Below the pieces are notes generated by a model. The model saw nothing but the letters and a program-made list of their open reading frames with translations, had not been told where the DNA came from and did not search any database. The position numbers and the translations under genes are program-made. This document shows positions 38,230-47,750 of a DNA stretch of 64,000 bases, in pieces. The number at the start of each line of letters is the position of its first letter. Within the stretch, counting starts at the first letter, position 1. The stretch lies in the NCBI GenBank assembly GCA_003142475.1, contig PLMK01000026.1:11566-75565 (forward strand), in the 5' to 3' direction. This stretch comes from Ignavibacteriota bacterium (GTDB taxonomy: Bacteria; Bacteroidota; Ignavibacteria; UBA10030).

Positions 38230-40266
38230 ATGTGTGGAATTGCTGGATATGTTAATCTCGCTGATCGTAAAGACTCGCCAACTGTCGAGTTATTACAATC
38301 GATGATCGGTGCTATTCGCTACCGCGGTCCGGACGAGTATGGACTATATAGAGATAATTATGCCGGCTTGGTTCATGCACGTCTTTCTATCATCGACCTC
38401 CAGACAGGTCAACAACCAATGTCCAATGAAGATCGCACACTTTGGATTGTCTTCAATGGAGAGATCTTCAATTTTATTGAATTGAAAGTTGAGCTTGAGA
38501 AATTGGGCCATCGTTTTCAAACCCATTCGGACACTGAAATCATTCTCCATGCATTTGAATCTTGGGGTGTTGATTGTTTTTCCCGTTTTAACGGCCAATG
38601 GGCACTTGCTTTATGGAACACACAAACACGCAATCTTATATTATCTCGTGATCGAATCGGTGTACGTCCATTATTCATTCATGAAAACAACAGGAGAGTT
38701 ATTTTTGGAAGTGAAATCAAAGCTTTATTTGCCGATCCCTCAGTTACGCGCGCTATCAATCCACAAGGACTTGATCAAACGTTTACCTATTGGGCATCAA
38801 TAGCTCCGGTAACTGTGTTTGAAGGAATTGAAGAACTACCTCCAGCTTCTTTTCGTTTGTATGGACCAAATGGAGAAAAGAAGGAAAAGTTATATTGGAG
38901 TCCATCGTATCCTGAAGCGCCAAGGAGTTGGGAACATGGTTCTATTTTCCCGACGCTCGCCGATGCTACAGAACTTCTGCGTGAAAAATTAGAGCAGGCA
39001 ACAAAATTGCGAATGCTGCGTTCAGATGTACCGGTAGGAAGTTATTTGTCTGGCGGATTAGATAGTTCTGTAATTGCCCAGTTAGGTCGACGTGCAAAAG
39101 AAGGCCGATTTGAAACTTTTTCTATTCGATTCGATGATATTGAATTCGATGAGACTAAGTACCAAAGGATGATGGCCGCTACTTTGAACAGCTCTCATAG
39201 AGAAATCATTGTAACAAGGAAAGATATCGCACAAGTTTTTCCAGACGTCATTCAGCATACTGAACGACCAATACTCAGGACAGCTCCCGCTCCTTTGTTC
39301 CTTCTTTCCAAAGCCGTACGTGAATCTGGAATTAAAGCGGTTTTAACCGGTGAAGGAGCAGATGAAATGTTAGCCGGCTATGATATTTTCAGAGAAGCGA
39401 AGATTCGTCAATTCTGGTCTCACCAGCCGAATTCGAAAGTCAGGCCTTTACTGTTTGACCGGATCTATCCTTACCTGGCGCGGTCACCGCAGCGTACACG
39501 AGGAATGGCATTTGAATTCTGGAAAAAAGGGCTTGAACATGCAGGTTCACCCGGATTTTCCCATGAACCGCGATGGCAAACTACATCTTCGTTAAAAAAA
39601 TTCTTGTCTAAAGATTTTTTGGGTTCCCTTGAAAAAAATCCTTCTCCTTCTGCATTAGATAATCTACCCGCTGCTTTTAACAAATGGGATCCTCTTACAC
39701 AAGCTCAATATCTTGAAATAACAACATTGCTTTCAACATACCTGATTTCCTCCCAAGGAGATCGCATGCTGATGGCTCATTCAGTCGAAGGTCGTTTCCC
39801 TTTTCTCGATGCTGATGTAATGGAATTCTGTAACGGACTTCCGGCAGAATATAAGCTGGCTTTTCTTGAAGAGAAACGTATCCTAAAAAAGGTAGCAGAC
39901 GGATTGATACCAGAATCGATTATTCACCGCAAGAAGCAACCGTACCGTGCACCGGATGCAGCAAGTTTTCTCGGTCAGGACGCACCCGCATATATTCAAG
40001 AGCTGTTCTCGGATCGTAAGCTCAAAACGAATGGAGTTTTCAATCCACAAGTAGTTCAAGGTTTATATGAAAAATGTATTTCGAAGCGCGACAAAGTCCA
40101 TGAACCCGGTTTGTTCAGTAATACAGACAATATGGCTTTTGTAGGAATCCTATCCACTCAGCTTGTTGTTCAACAGTTTATTGAAACATCTGAACTAAGC
40201 TGTGGAACGAATATTCAATTCAAAACATTTATCGATCACACTCAACATCCATCACCAGCACGTTAA
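38230..40266 (+). CDS. Asparagine synthase (glutamine-hydrolysing)-like amidotransferase
   Basis: MCGIAGYVN Ntn nucleophile; RYRGPDEYGLY; RLSIIDLQTGQQPMSNED; VFNGEIFNFIELK; SYLSGGLDSSVIAQL; LTGEGADEMLAGYDIF; EGRFPFLDADVMEF. Confidence 0.93.
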   Translation: MCGIAGYVNLADRKDSPTVELLQSMIGAIRYRGPDEYGLYRDNYAGLVHARLSIIDLQTGQQPMSNEDRTLWIVFNGEIFNFIELKVELEKLGHRFQTHSDTEIILHAFESWGVDCFSRFNGQWALALWNTQTRNLILSRDRIGVRPLFIHENNRRVIFGSEIKALFADPSVTRAINPQGLDQTFTYWASIAPVTVFEGIEELPPASFRLYGPNGEKKEKLYWSPSYPEAPRSWEHGSIFPTLADATELLREKLEQATKLRMLRSDVPVGSYLSGGLDSSVIAQLGRRAKEGRFETFSIRFDDIEFDETKYQRMMAATLNSSHREIIVTRKDIAQVFPDVIQHTERPILRTAPAPLFLLSKAVRESGIKAVLTGEGADEMLAGYDIFREAKIRQFWSHQPNSKVRPLLFDRIYPYLARSPQRTRGMAFEFWKKGLEHAGSPGFSHEPRWQTTSSLKKFLSKDFLGSLEKNPSPSALDNLPAAFNKWDPLTQAQYLEITTLLSTYLISSQGDRMLMAHSVEGRFPFLDADVMEFCNGLPAEYKLAFLEEKRILKKVADGLIPESIIHRKKQPYRAPDAASFLGQDAPAYIQELFSDRKLKTNGVFNPQVVQGLYEKCISKRDKVHEPGLFSNTDNMAFVGILSTQLVVQQFIETSELSCGTNIQFKTFIDHTQHPSPAR

Positions 40267-40277
40267 AGGATATTTCA

Positions 40278-40535
40278 ATGGTTGACCAACAAAACATTCA
40301 GAACACTGTGAGAGATTTCATCCAGAAGAATTTTATATTCGACACTTCCAATGCACTTGCGGACGATGAATCGCTGCTAGGCACGGGAGTTATTGATTCA
40401 ACGGGAGTACTAGAACTTATCGGGTATTTAGAGGAAAAATTTCAAATGACATTCGAGGACAGTGAATTAGTTAGCGAGAATTTCGATTCAATTTTGAAAA
40501 TAACTGCTTTCCTGCAAAAGAAACTTGAAAAATAA
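40278..40535 (+). CDS. Acyl carrier protein
   Basis: 85 aa acidic; DESLLGTGVIDSTGVLELIGYLEEKFQMTFEDSEL with phosphopantetheine-type DS motif. Confidence 0.9.
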   Translation: MVDQQNIQNTVRDFIQKNFIFDTSNALADDESLLGTGVIDSTGVLELIGYLEEKFQMTFEDSELVSENFDSILKITAFLQKKLEK

Positions 40536-40640
40536 TTGAGTATTTTTTTCTTTTGGAAAAATCCTCAGGAATTAATCGAAGAAATCCTTTTATTTCCTAT
40601 GAGGCAATTAGATAGAAGCCGAATGCCTATCTGTACATAT

Positions 40641-40675
40641 GAAAGCCCAATCACTCGATCGGGCTTTCTTCTCTT
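40641..40675 (+). terminator. Rho-independent terminator-like hairpin at the end of the ACP cluster
   Basis: gaaagccc...gggctttc stem followed by a T-rich tract (ttctctttcc). Confidence 0.6.
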
Positions 40676-40719
40676 TCCAAGTGCGGCTCTATTTCAACCT
40701 CACCATGTATTCTGGTTCA

Positions 40720-41574
40720 TTATTCTGTGACGATAACCAGATGGCTGTCACGCCAAAATATTTCCGGTTTTGTGATTGTCAATAGAGTGCGTTTATCCGG
40801 CTTCTCCTCTTTTGTATATGAGGCAGTATCTCTTACCGGAACAATCTCCTTGATAGTACCGATAACCTCAATCAACATATCCTTTGTTTTATCAAGCGAA
40901 GTGAATTCTCCGTCGTTATATGTATTTGTAAGGACCGTCGTTGTACCAAGCAATCCCCACAATATTCCGCCCTCACTGGAAACGATTTTCTTCTCTTCCA
41001 GTTCACTCTTTTTACCTGCTACATAATATACTTTATTCATCTGCTTCGTTTGATTTTCAATAGTTTCGTCGCGTACAGTGATGGTTTTGATTTTTGAAGC
41101 TATATCGCCTTCGAGATTCTGCACCTGAGTCCGCATACTATCAATGGTTTTCTCCCGTTCTTCGAGAGATTTCTTCAAATCATCAACAAGCAGGCTCAAT
41201 CCCGTATACTGGGTCTTTTGTTCTGCAAGTTTTCGCTGAAGGTTTGCAATCTTTTTTCGATTTTCGGTGATTATCGAAGAAATATTTGATATCCGATCCA
41301 TAATCTGCGTTTTTATATCTGCCTGGGAGAGCATTTTACCATTTTCGACTGTGGGAGTCTTCTGCACGATATTCTTTTGCATTGCCCAGGTGCTCTCGAG
41401 TTTGTTATGAATATCGTTGATCGTTGAAGTGACTTCTTCAACAAACTTGTCTTTCGAGGCAATTTCCTCCTTCAATTGTGTAATTTGTTTCTCCATCTCA
41501 ATTTGCTCTTGCGATTTTCCACAGCCCGCAATGATAAATGAGAAGAAGACAAGAAAAGCAATTGTTGTTCTCAT
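40720..41574 (-). CDS. Coiled-coil lipoprotein of unknown function
   Basis: Start reassigned to MRTTIAFLVFFSFIIAGCGKSQEQ (signal peptide plus lipobox), shorter than ORF-track 40720..41766; long heptad-rich region; C-terminal globular segment. Confidence 0.75.
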   Translation of the reverse strand: MRTTIAFLVFFSFIIAGCGKSQEQIEMEKQITQLKEEIASKDKFVEEVTSTINDIHNKLESTWAMQKNIVQKTPTVENGKMLSQADIKTQIMDRISNISSIITENRKKIANLQRKLAEQKTQYTGLSLLVDDLKKSLEEREKTIDSMRTQVQNLEGDIASKIKTITVRDETIENQTKQMNKVYYVAGKKSELEEKKIVSSEGGILWGLLGTTTVLTNTYNDGEFTSLDKTKDMLIEVIGTIKEIVPVRDTASYTKEEKPDKRTLLTITKPEIFWRDSHLVIVTE

Positions 41575-41770
41575 AATCGTTTTAATCCCTTCGATTGATG
41601 TTGTTGGTGGATGATTTAATTGGACAATAAGGATGAACTCTGTTTCAGGAACAATACTTGAACTAAAATAAGAATATTTTTTTAGAATTACTATATTTGA
41701 GCTCACACCTGATTTCCTCTCTATTAAACAAATAATCCTAAAAAATAGTTCACATCGGGTGGTCACTCTG

Positions 41771-42274
41771 TCACATCTGTTCTATCTGACGTAAATGATG
41801 CTGTATATGTCCCAGATAATCCACAACAACGTATTCGATTGTCACTGATTCGCCTAAACCGATTGTGCATGATATCTGTAAACATTCGGCTGGCATTTGG
41901 TCAATAATGCGGGCAAGGTGGAAATTGTAAGACTTCCAGAAAAGCAGCAAATCTTTCCACGTACGTGAATTGTACTTCTGTATATTCACCCACTCTTTTT
42001 GTTCATATGGAAGGAAATTCGTGTCTTTCGAATATTGTACACGGACGAAGCGTTGATGGTTATTGGCGGCAGAATCTATCAGGTGCCCGAGAATTTCCTT
42101 CCGCGACCATTTGCCTGGCAAGGGTTTATGAGATGATTTTACTTCATCCATAGTATCATAACGATCTGCAAAGTTTTCCACGGTTTTTCTAATTCCATGA
42201 GCAATCTTTCCCAGAATAGCGATTGGATCTTCAAGTGAATCAACGAACCGTTCGATCGGATATTTTGTTTTCAT
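41771..42274 (-). CDS. DinB-family / damage-inducible-like four-helix protein
   Basis: KPLPGKWSRKEILGHLIDSAANNHQRFVR; VVDYLGHIQHHLRQIEQM (DinB-like metal-binding His positions). Confidence 0.85.
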   Translation of the reverse strand: MKTKYPIERFVDSLEDPIAILGKIAHGIRKTVENFADRYDTMDEVKSSHKPLPGKWSRKEILGHLIDSAANNHQRFVRVQYSKDTNFLPYEQKEWVNIQKYNSRTWKDLLLFWKSYNFHLARIIDQMPAECLQISCTIGLGESVTIEYVVVDYLGHIQHHLRQIEQM

Positions 42275-42324
42275 AAAACCTTACAAAAAAAGTGGATAAA
42301 TATTATGCAGTCAGTGAATAGTCC

Positions 42325-42546
42325 CTAATTTTTCTTACTGTTGGCTTCCTTCACCGACCTTAGCTTCATCAAAGCGGCGTATTGATCGGCATAATCAGTA
42401 AGTATTTCCTCGAATATACCCATATTTGTTTTCACATTCTGCATCGCTCGCCTCTCCAAATACGTACGGCATGAAAATTAAACCTGAGCATCGAGTGATA
42501 TTACATAACAACATAGTGCGAGTACGATAATAGCAATTCTTTTCAT
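42325..42546 (-). pseudogene. Truncated small secreted protein remnant (MKRIAIIVLALCCYVISLDAQV* ... QNVKTNMGIFEEILTDYADQYAALMKLRSVKEANSKKN*)
   Basis: Signal-peptide start runs into a stop after 22 codons; a protein-like C-terminal segment follows in the minus direction. Confidence 0.45.
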
Positions 42547-42686
42547 GCTATTATCTCCATAGATATAAGTAATAGCTAGTCTGTGATATTTCCTATAAAC
42601 TCTTGATTAAATCCGATTCAATATGATCATCTAATCTAATCCGCGGCAAAGTTAGACGCGTATCTTATGTTGTGTTTAATGATAGC

Positions 42687-43592
42687 TTATTTTTTCTTTA
42701 TGAATGTATTATTCTGGTATTCCCGAAATGCAATTTCCAGTTCTTTTTGTGTATTCATCACAATAGGGCCGTACCATGCAATCGGCTCACCGATCGGTTT
42801 TCCGGATATCAGGAGAAATCTGACTGCTTGTTCTTCCGTCTGAACCGAAACTTCATCACCATCATCAAACAACACAAGCGTTCCATTGGAAGCATACGGC
42901 TCGCGCGTGATATCAAAATAATTTTCACCGTCCTCTTCATAGGAAAACGGTGTTCTCTCCCTGCACAGAAAGCCTTGCCCATCAATGACATAAGCGAAAA
43001 CCGTATACCTTTTTTTTGTTGCATGGACAAATTCCGAATGTCCTGGTACTGTAATATCGAGATACTCAGGATCAACAACAATATCCTTCACAGGCCCATT
43101 TATATTCTTGTAGGAACCACACACGAGTTTTATTTTCGTTCCGTTTTCCAGAACAATTTCTGGAATGTCAGACTGTTTGACTTCCTGATACCGCGGGTCC
43201 ATCATTTTGCGAGAAGCAGGAAGATTTGCCCAGAGCTGAAACCCATACATCGCGCCATGCTCATCGCCCTTTGGCATTTCCTGATGAATGATACCGCTTC
43301 CTGCCGTCATCCATTGAACATCACCCGAAGAAATGATTCCGCTGTTTTCCATACTATCTTTATGTTCAACAGTTCCCTTGAGCACATACGTGATCGTTTC
43401 AATTCCCCGATGCGGATGCCATGGAAATCCTTTGATGTAATCTGCCGGATGATCTGACCGGAAATCATCCAGAAGAAGGAAGGGATCGAATTGAGGCACT
43501 TCTTTATTTCCCATCGCTCGCTTGAGACGGACACCTGCCCCTTCAAGAACTGGCTGGCTTTTGAAAACCTTTTTTATTTTTCTTGTTTCCAT
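42687..43592 (-). CDS. Pirin family protein
   Basis: FDPFLLLDDFRSDHPADYIKGFPWHPHRGIETITYVLKGTVEHKDSMENSGIISSGDVQWMTAGSGIIHQEMP. Confidence 0.95.
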   Translation of the reverse strand: METRKIKKVFKSQPVLEGAGVRLKRAMGNKEVPQFDPFLLLDDFRSDHPADYIKGFPWHPHRGIETITYVLKGTVEHKDSMENSGIISSGDVQWMTAGSGIIHQEMPKGDEHGAMYGFQLWANLPASRKMMDPRYQEVKQSDIPEIVLENGTKIKLVCGSYKNINGPVKDIVVDPEYLDITVPGHSEFVHATKKRYTVFAYVIDGQGFLCRERTPFSYEEDGENYFDITREPYASNGTLVLFDDGDEVSVQTEEQAVRFLLISGKPIGEPIAWYGPIVMNTQKELEIAFREYQNNTFIKKK

Positions 43593-43669
43593 GATGCACC
43601 TCCGTTAAAATACATGGTTATTCTCATGGCTTTTATATCTTCACGTAGGGCGTGTTTAATTGAATGTCC

Positions 43670-45334
43670 CTACTTCAATTCTGCTGTTGCTAAAAATTTT
43701 GGCGGTTTGCGCGAGTGCGACGCTTGCTCAAAAGCGTACGCAAACTTAAGAAGCGTTGGCTCGCTCCATGCACGGCCAAAGAACGAAATTCCTACGGGCA
43801 ATCCAAAAACAAATCCTGCTGGGACAGTAATGCTCGGATACCCCGCAACTGCTGCCATGGTTGAACTGCCGCCAATAAAATGATCACTATCGATCAAGTC
43901 GGTGAGCCAAGCAGGACTATCGGTCGGTGCGATAAGCGCGTCCAATTTAAATTTCTTCATCGTCGCGTCGATTCCTTCTTTACGCGACATCCGACGGCAC
44001 AACTTTAATGCATCGATGTATTCTCTGCTTGTCAGCGGACCCTTTGCTTCCGCCTTCAGAAAAAGCTCCTGGCTAAAATACGGCATTTCCGATTTAGCAT
44101 TTTTCTCGTTGTACTCAATAAGCTCTTTCAATGAACGAACGGGTGCGCTTGCACCAAGGCGTGTAAAGTAAGCATTCATGTTTGCCTTGAGTTCGTACAT
44201 CAAGACGGTCATTTCAGCATCGTCAAATTTTCCTATTGTTGGAATATCTGCAGGATCAACTAGCGTCGCTCCCTGCTGTTTGAGAACATTCAGCGCATCG
44301 TTGATGACTTTATCGACGCCAGGATGGAAGCCAAAGTACTTTCGCACTACGCCAATTCTTGCTTCCATCAAACCCTTTGGGTTGAGGTACTGAGTATAAT
44401 CGGTCGAAGACTTTCCACGACTGTCACTGGTTACCTTATCTTCTGCATCGATGCCCACAAGAGCACTAAGAACAATCGCTGCATCGCGCACCGTACGTGC
44501 CATAGGTCCGGGGGTATCCTGCGTATGAGAAATCGGGATCACACCGATCCGGCTGATAAGTCCAACCGTAGGTTTGATACCCACAATTCCGTTGATCGAT
44601 GACGGACTGACAATGGAGCCGTCCGTTTCTGTGCCCACTGCAATTACACAAAGATTGGCTGAAACAGCCGCCGCCGATCCGGAACTGGAACCTGATGTGT
44701 TCCGATCCAGTGCATATGGATTCTTCGTCAGCCCGCCCCTGCCGCTCCATCCGCTGGTGGAACGATTCGAGCGGATGTTCGCCCATTCGCTCAGGTTTGT
44801 TTTACCCAAGATTACTGCTCCTGCTTTGCGTAATTGCTGCACAAGGAATGCGTCTTTCGGCGGCTTTGCTCCCACCAACGCAAGAGAGCCGGCGGTCGTT
44901 GCCATCCGGTCCGCTGTGTCGATGTTGTCTTTGATTAATATAGGAATTCCATGAAGCGGACTGCGAGCGCCTTTCTCTTTTCGCTCCTTGTCAAGTGCAT
45001 CGGCAATGGCAAGCGCGTCGGGATTCAACTCGATCACACTGTGGAGTGTTGGACCTTGCCAGTCAATTGCTTCTATGCGTTCCAAATATTTTTCCGCGAT
45101 AGATCGTGCAGTGTATTTGCCTGAAGCCATCCCTTCCGCAAGTTCGCTGATGCTCGTCTCTTCCAATTCAAATTGTCCGATGTCAAAGTGAAGCGCAGGA
45201 GAGGCAACAGCTTTTTCCGTGAGTGATAGAGATGGGAGTGCAACGGCAGCTAATCCTCCCAACAAACCCGATTTTACAAAACCTCTTCGAGACAGATTGC
45301 CATCGCTATTTTTGGATTCTTTACTGTGATCCAT
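43670..45334 (-). CDS. Amidase signature family protein with Tat-like signal
   Basis: NLSRRGFVKSGLLGGLAAVALPS; PLHGIPILIKDNIDTADRMATTAGSLAL; GRGGLTKNPYALDRNTSGSSSGSAAAVSANLCVIAVGTETDGSIVSPS. Confidence 0.94.
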   Translation of the reverse strand: MDHSKESKNSDGNLSRRGFVKSGLLGGLAAVALPSLSLTEKAVASPALHFDIGQFELEETSISELAEGMASGKYTARSIAEKYLERIEAIDWQGPTLHSVIELNPDALAIADALDKERKEKGARSPLHGIPILIKDNIDTADRMATTAGSLALVGAKPPKDAFLVQQLRKAGAVILGKTNLSEWANIRSNRSTSGWSGRGGLTKNPYALDRNTSGSSSGSAAAVSANLCVIAVGTETDGSIVSPSSINGIVGIKPTVGLISRIGVIPISHTQDTPGPMARTVRDAAIVLSALVGIDAEDKVTSDSRGKSSTDYTQYLNPKGLMEARIGVVRKYFGFHPGVDKVINDALNVLKQQGATLVDPADIPTIGKFDDAEMTVLMYELKANMNAYFTRLGASAPVRSLKELIEYNEKNAKSEMPYFSQELFLKAEAKGPLTSREYIDALKLCRRMSRKEGIDATMKKFKLDALIAPTDSPAWLTDLIDSDHFIGGSSTMAAVAGYPSITVPAGFVFGLPVGISFFGRAWSEPTLLKFAYAFEQASHSRKPPKFLATAELK

Positions 45335-45428
45335 AGCTTCTACCTCCTTGGAGAGTAAACTATATCATTTTCCGTAAAAGTGCATCGATCTTTATTGCTT
45401 CGTCTAACTTTATATTCGGATAGGCCAG

Positions 45429-46547
45429 CTACCAATTCATTCTCAGTCTGATAGCTGGAGTGACAATATCTGTCATTTTACTCGCTCCATAAATGTTTGG
45501 GTGTATATCGCATCCCCAATCGGAATTCGTTAGAGCACTTTTCCTAATTTCTATGAAGAAGACATCATTGTATCTTCCTCTTATTTTCTTTTGTTGATCA
45601 ACAATCTCTTTTACATATGTTACACATGGTTCTTCAATCATCGGTCCGCATACACAAAAGATTGTAACCCCTGAATAGAGATATCGTATCCGTTCAAGTA
45701 ATTGGGTGTAAGCACTTTGGAATATCACCTTATCTGGATGAGGGAGAGTTGAAAAATCATTTGTCCCAAGATTAATGACGACAGCCTGAGGAACCCATGC
45801 TTTAAAATTCCATTTTTTTGTTGAATTAAAGAAGCATGTACGATCATATAACGATGGCATCGGATCTATCGATGTCTTGTTGCTATCGCCAAAATTTCTC
45901 ACGACTCCACGTCCGGAATATGAAATAATGTGGTATTCTGCGTTTAAAGCTCTCGCAGTCATCGAAGCGTACGACATACATGCATTTTCTGTTTCAGGGC
46001 TGAATATACAATCTGAGCTGGCTCCCTCAACGCCATATCCAGAAGTAATTGAATTACCAATGAACTCAATTCGGCGGGATGGCCGAATATCGGGTGGGAG
46101 AAGACTTTTTCCTTTGTCAAGGATAAATCCCATAAACGTACCTTTGCCAACGAGAGGTTCTGTTCTTTTTTGAATCATAATGCTGTGTGGAATTGAGTCG
46201 GACAATCCATTTGCCACCTCATATACTTTCGCTGTATCTGTCTTAAGTAAACGCGGCGCATAATTATCAACGATGATCGCATACTCATTTTTTTGATCAT
46301 TCAATCGAATGGAGCAACGAGTCCCTCTGAAACGTGCTTTGATATACACTCCAGCCCAATCGAAAGCAACACATTTGGGATTAGTAAAATCGAAGCGCCC
46401 CGTATATTGTATGTATGAACTGTCAGCATCTATAATACCAGAGCTGATTGGTTCTTGTCTCGTAAGAAAAGCACAACAAGCATTAAAGAGGAACACAAGA
46501 ATGCCACAAGAAATTGCATGAAGGAAAATCGACCATTTTGTTTTCAT
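45429..46547 (-). CDS. CE2-type SGNH/GDSL esterase, lipoprotein-like
   Basis: FLFNACCAF lipobox-like; SSYIQYTGRFDFTNPKCVAFDWAGVYIKARFRGTRCSIRL; RRIEFIGNSITSGYG; AVVINLGTNDFS; CDIHPNIYGASKM. Confidence 0.82.
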   Translation of the reverse strand: MKTKWSIFLHAISCGILVFLFNACCAFLTRQEPISSGIIDADSSYIQYTGRFDFTNPKCVAFDWAGVYIKARFRGTRCSIRLNDQKNEYAIIVDNYAPRLLKTDTAKVYEVANGLSDSIPHSIMIQKRTEPLVGKGTFMGFILDKGKSLLPPDIRPSRRIEFIGNSITSGYGVEGASSDCIFSPETENACMSYASMTARALNAEYHIISYSGRGVVRNFGDSNKTSIDPMPSLYDRTCFFNSTKKWNFKAWVPQAVVINLGTNDFSTLPHPDKVIFQSAYTQLLERIRYLYSGVTIFCVCGPMIEEPCVTYVKEIVDQQKKIRGRYNDVFFIEIRKSALTNSDWGCDIHPNIYGASKMTDIVTPAIRLRMNW

Positions 46548-46591
46548 AAGAAATGCCTCTATTACGCTGAGTAATTATTATTTAGTATTCT

Positions 46592-46966
46592 TTATATCTT
46601 TGCTCCGATTGGAGTAGTGAAATATTCGTCTGCAATATCGCCGGTATTGCGGGTTGCCTGAGGTTCAAAAATGAGCACTTCGACTTCTTTATCCGCAACC
46701 GTACGATGTTCGATGCCATGAAGCACTACGATCAATTCACTTTGTTTTAATTCCACAATATGATCACGAAACTCAACTCGAAAACTGCCGCGCCAGACAA
46801 GGAAGAGTTCATCTTCGATGTCGTGATGATGCCAAACAAATTCACCTTTGAACTTTACGAGCTTCACTTCTTGATCATTGAGTTCCGCAATAATCTTCGG
46901 ACGCCAATACTCGGAGAACAATGCAAATTCCTTGTCGATCTCGATTTTTTCTATTGGATTTTTCAT
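46592..46966 (-). CDS. Cupin-domain protein
   Basis: KFKGEFVWHHHDIEDELFLVWRGSFRVEFRDHIVELKQSELIVVLHGIEHRTVADKEVEVLIFEP. Confidence 0.9.
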   Translation of the reverse strand: MKNPIEKIEIDKEFALFSEYWRPKIIAELNDQEVKLVKFKGEFVWHHHDIEDELFLVWRGSFRVEFRDHIVELKQSELIVVLHGIEHRTVADKEVEVLIFEPQATRNTGDIADEYFTTPIGAKI

Positions 46967-47105
46967 CTTATTCAGATTAGATACCCTTTTTCTCTTTTTG
47001 CATAAATCTACTTCATCGTCAATATAGAAGCAAGGAACTGCAGGATGGTTGGTTCAGAATTTTTTTTACAATAAATATATCATATTCCAAAGTTAAACGT
47101 ACAGC

Positions 47106-47408
47106 TTAACTTTCTTTATTTGATTTCCATTTCTTGCGCGTCAGGGATACTCCGCCAAATCCGCTTATGATAGCAACGTAGAAACCGAAATCATACCAAA
47201 ATCCTGTATTATTCACTTCATAAATCCTGACAGAAGAATTAAAGAAACTAATAATCAGAGATATCGGTGCAATCCAGCCATGCCATATTCCAAAAAGCAA
47301 TCCTGCTGGGTCATCTTTGTGGAACTCTCCACCACCCGGTACACACGCAACCATCGTCACAACAATGAGTCCGATGAGTATAAAAAGAACGAAAGTACTT
47401 CTCTTCAT
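47106..47408 (-). CDS. Small conserved-looking membrane lipoprotein of unknown function
   Basis: Lipobox-like MVACVPGGGEFHKDDPAGLLFGIWHGWIAPISLIISFF; C-terminal TM FYVAIISGFGGVSLTRKKWK. Confidence 0.7.
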   Translation of the reverse strand: MKRSTFVLFILIGLIVVTMVACVPGGGEFHKDDPAGLLFGIWHGWIAPISLIISFFNSSVRIYEVNNTGFWYDFGFYVAIISGFGGVSLTRKKWKSNKES

Positions 47409-47750
47409 AATACCTCCATCTTTAAAAATGACTTAATGAAATTTCTTGGGGGTCTTGCTAATTTAGTTATTATTACATGTTAAGAAGTTAATTAAACCTC
47501 ATCAAGATTACAACGGCGGGCGCTTGAAAACGATGAAACAAACATGGAACAAATATGTGCTCCGATTATGGGTTTAAATCGGAACGTTAATCCTATACAT
47601 TAGAGATTGATAGAACGGCAGCACTATTGATTCAGTTCGATTCATGCGTATGTGGACTCAAAGCAGGAACAATAATGCACATGGTGTGTGGAGTTATTGA
47701 CAGCGGGAATAAAAGTCAAGTTGTATGCAAAATAGATATGATAACGTAAA

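Noticed and set aside
42672-43457. 261 aa plus-strand ORF
   Set aside because: Entirely antisense to the pirin gene; low-complexity shadow translation.
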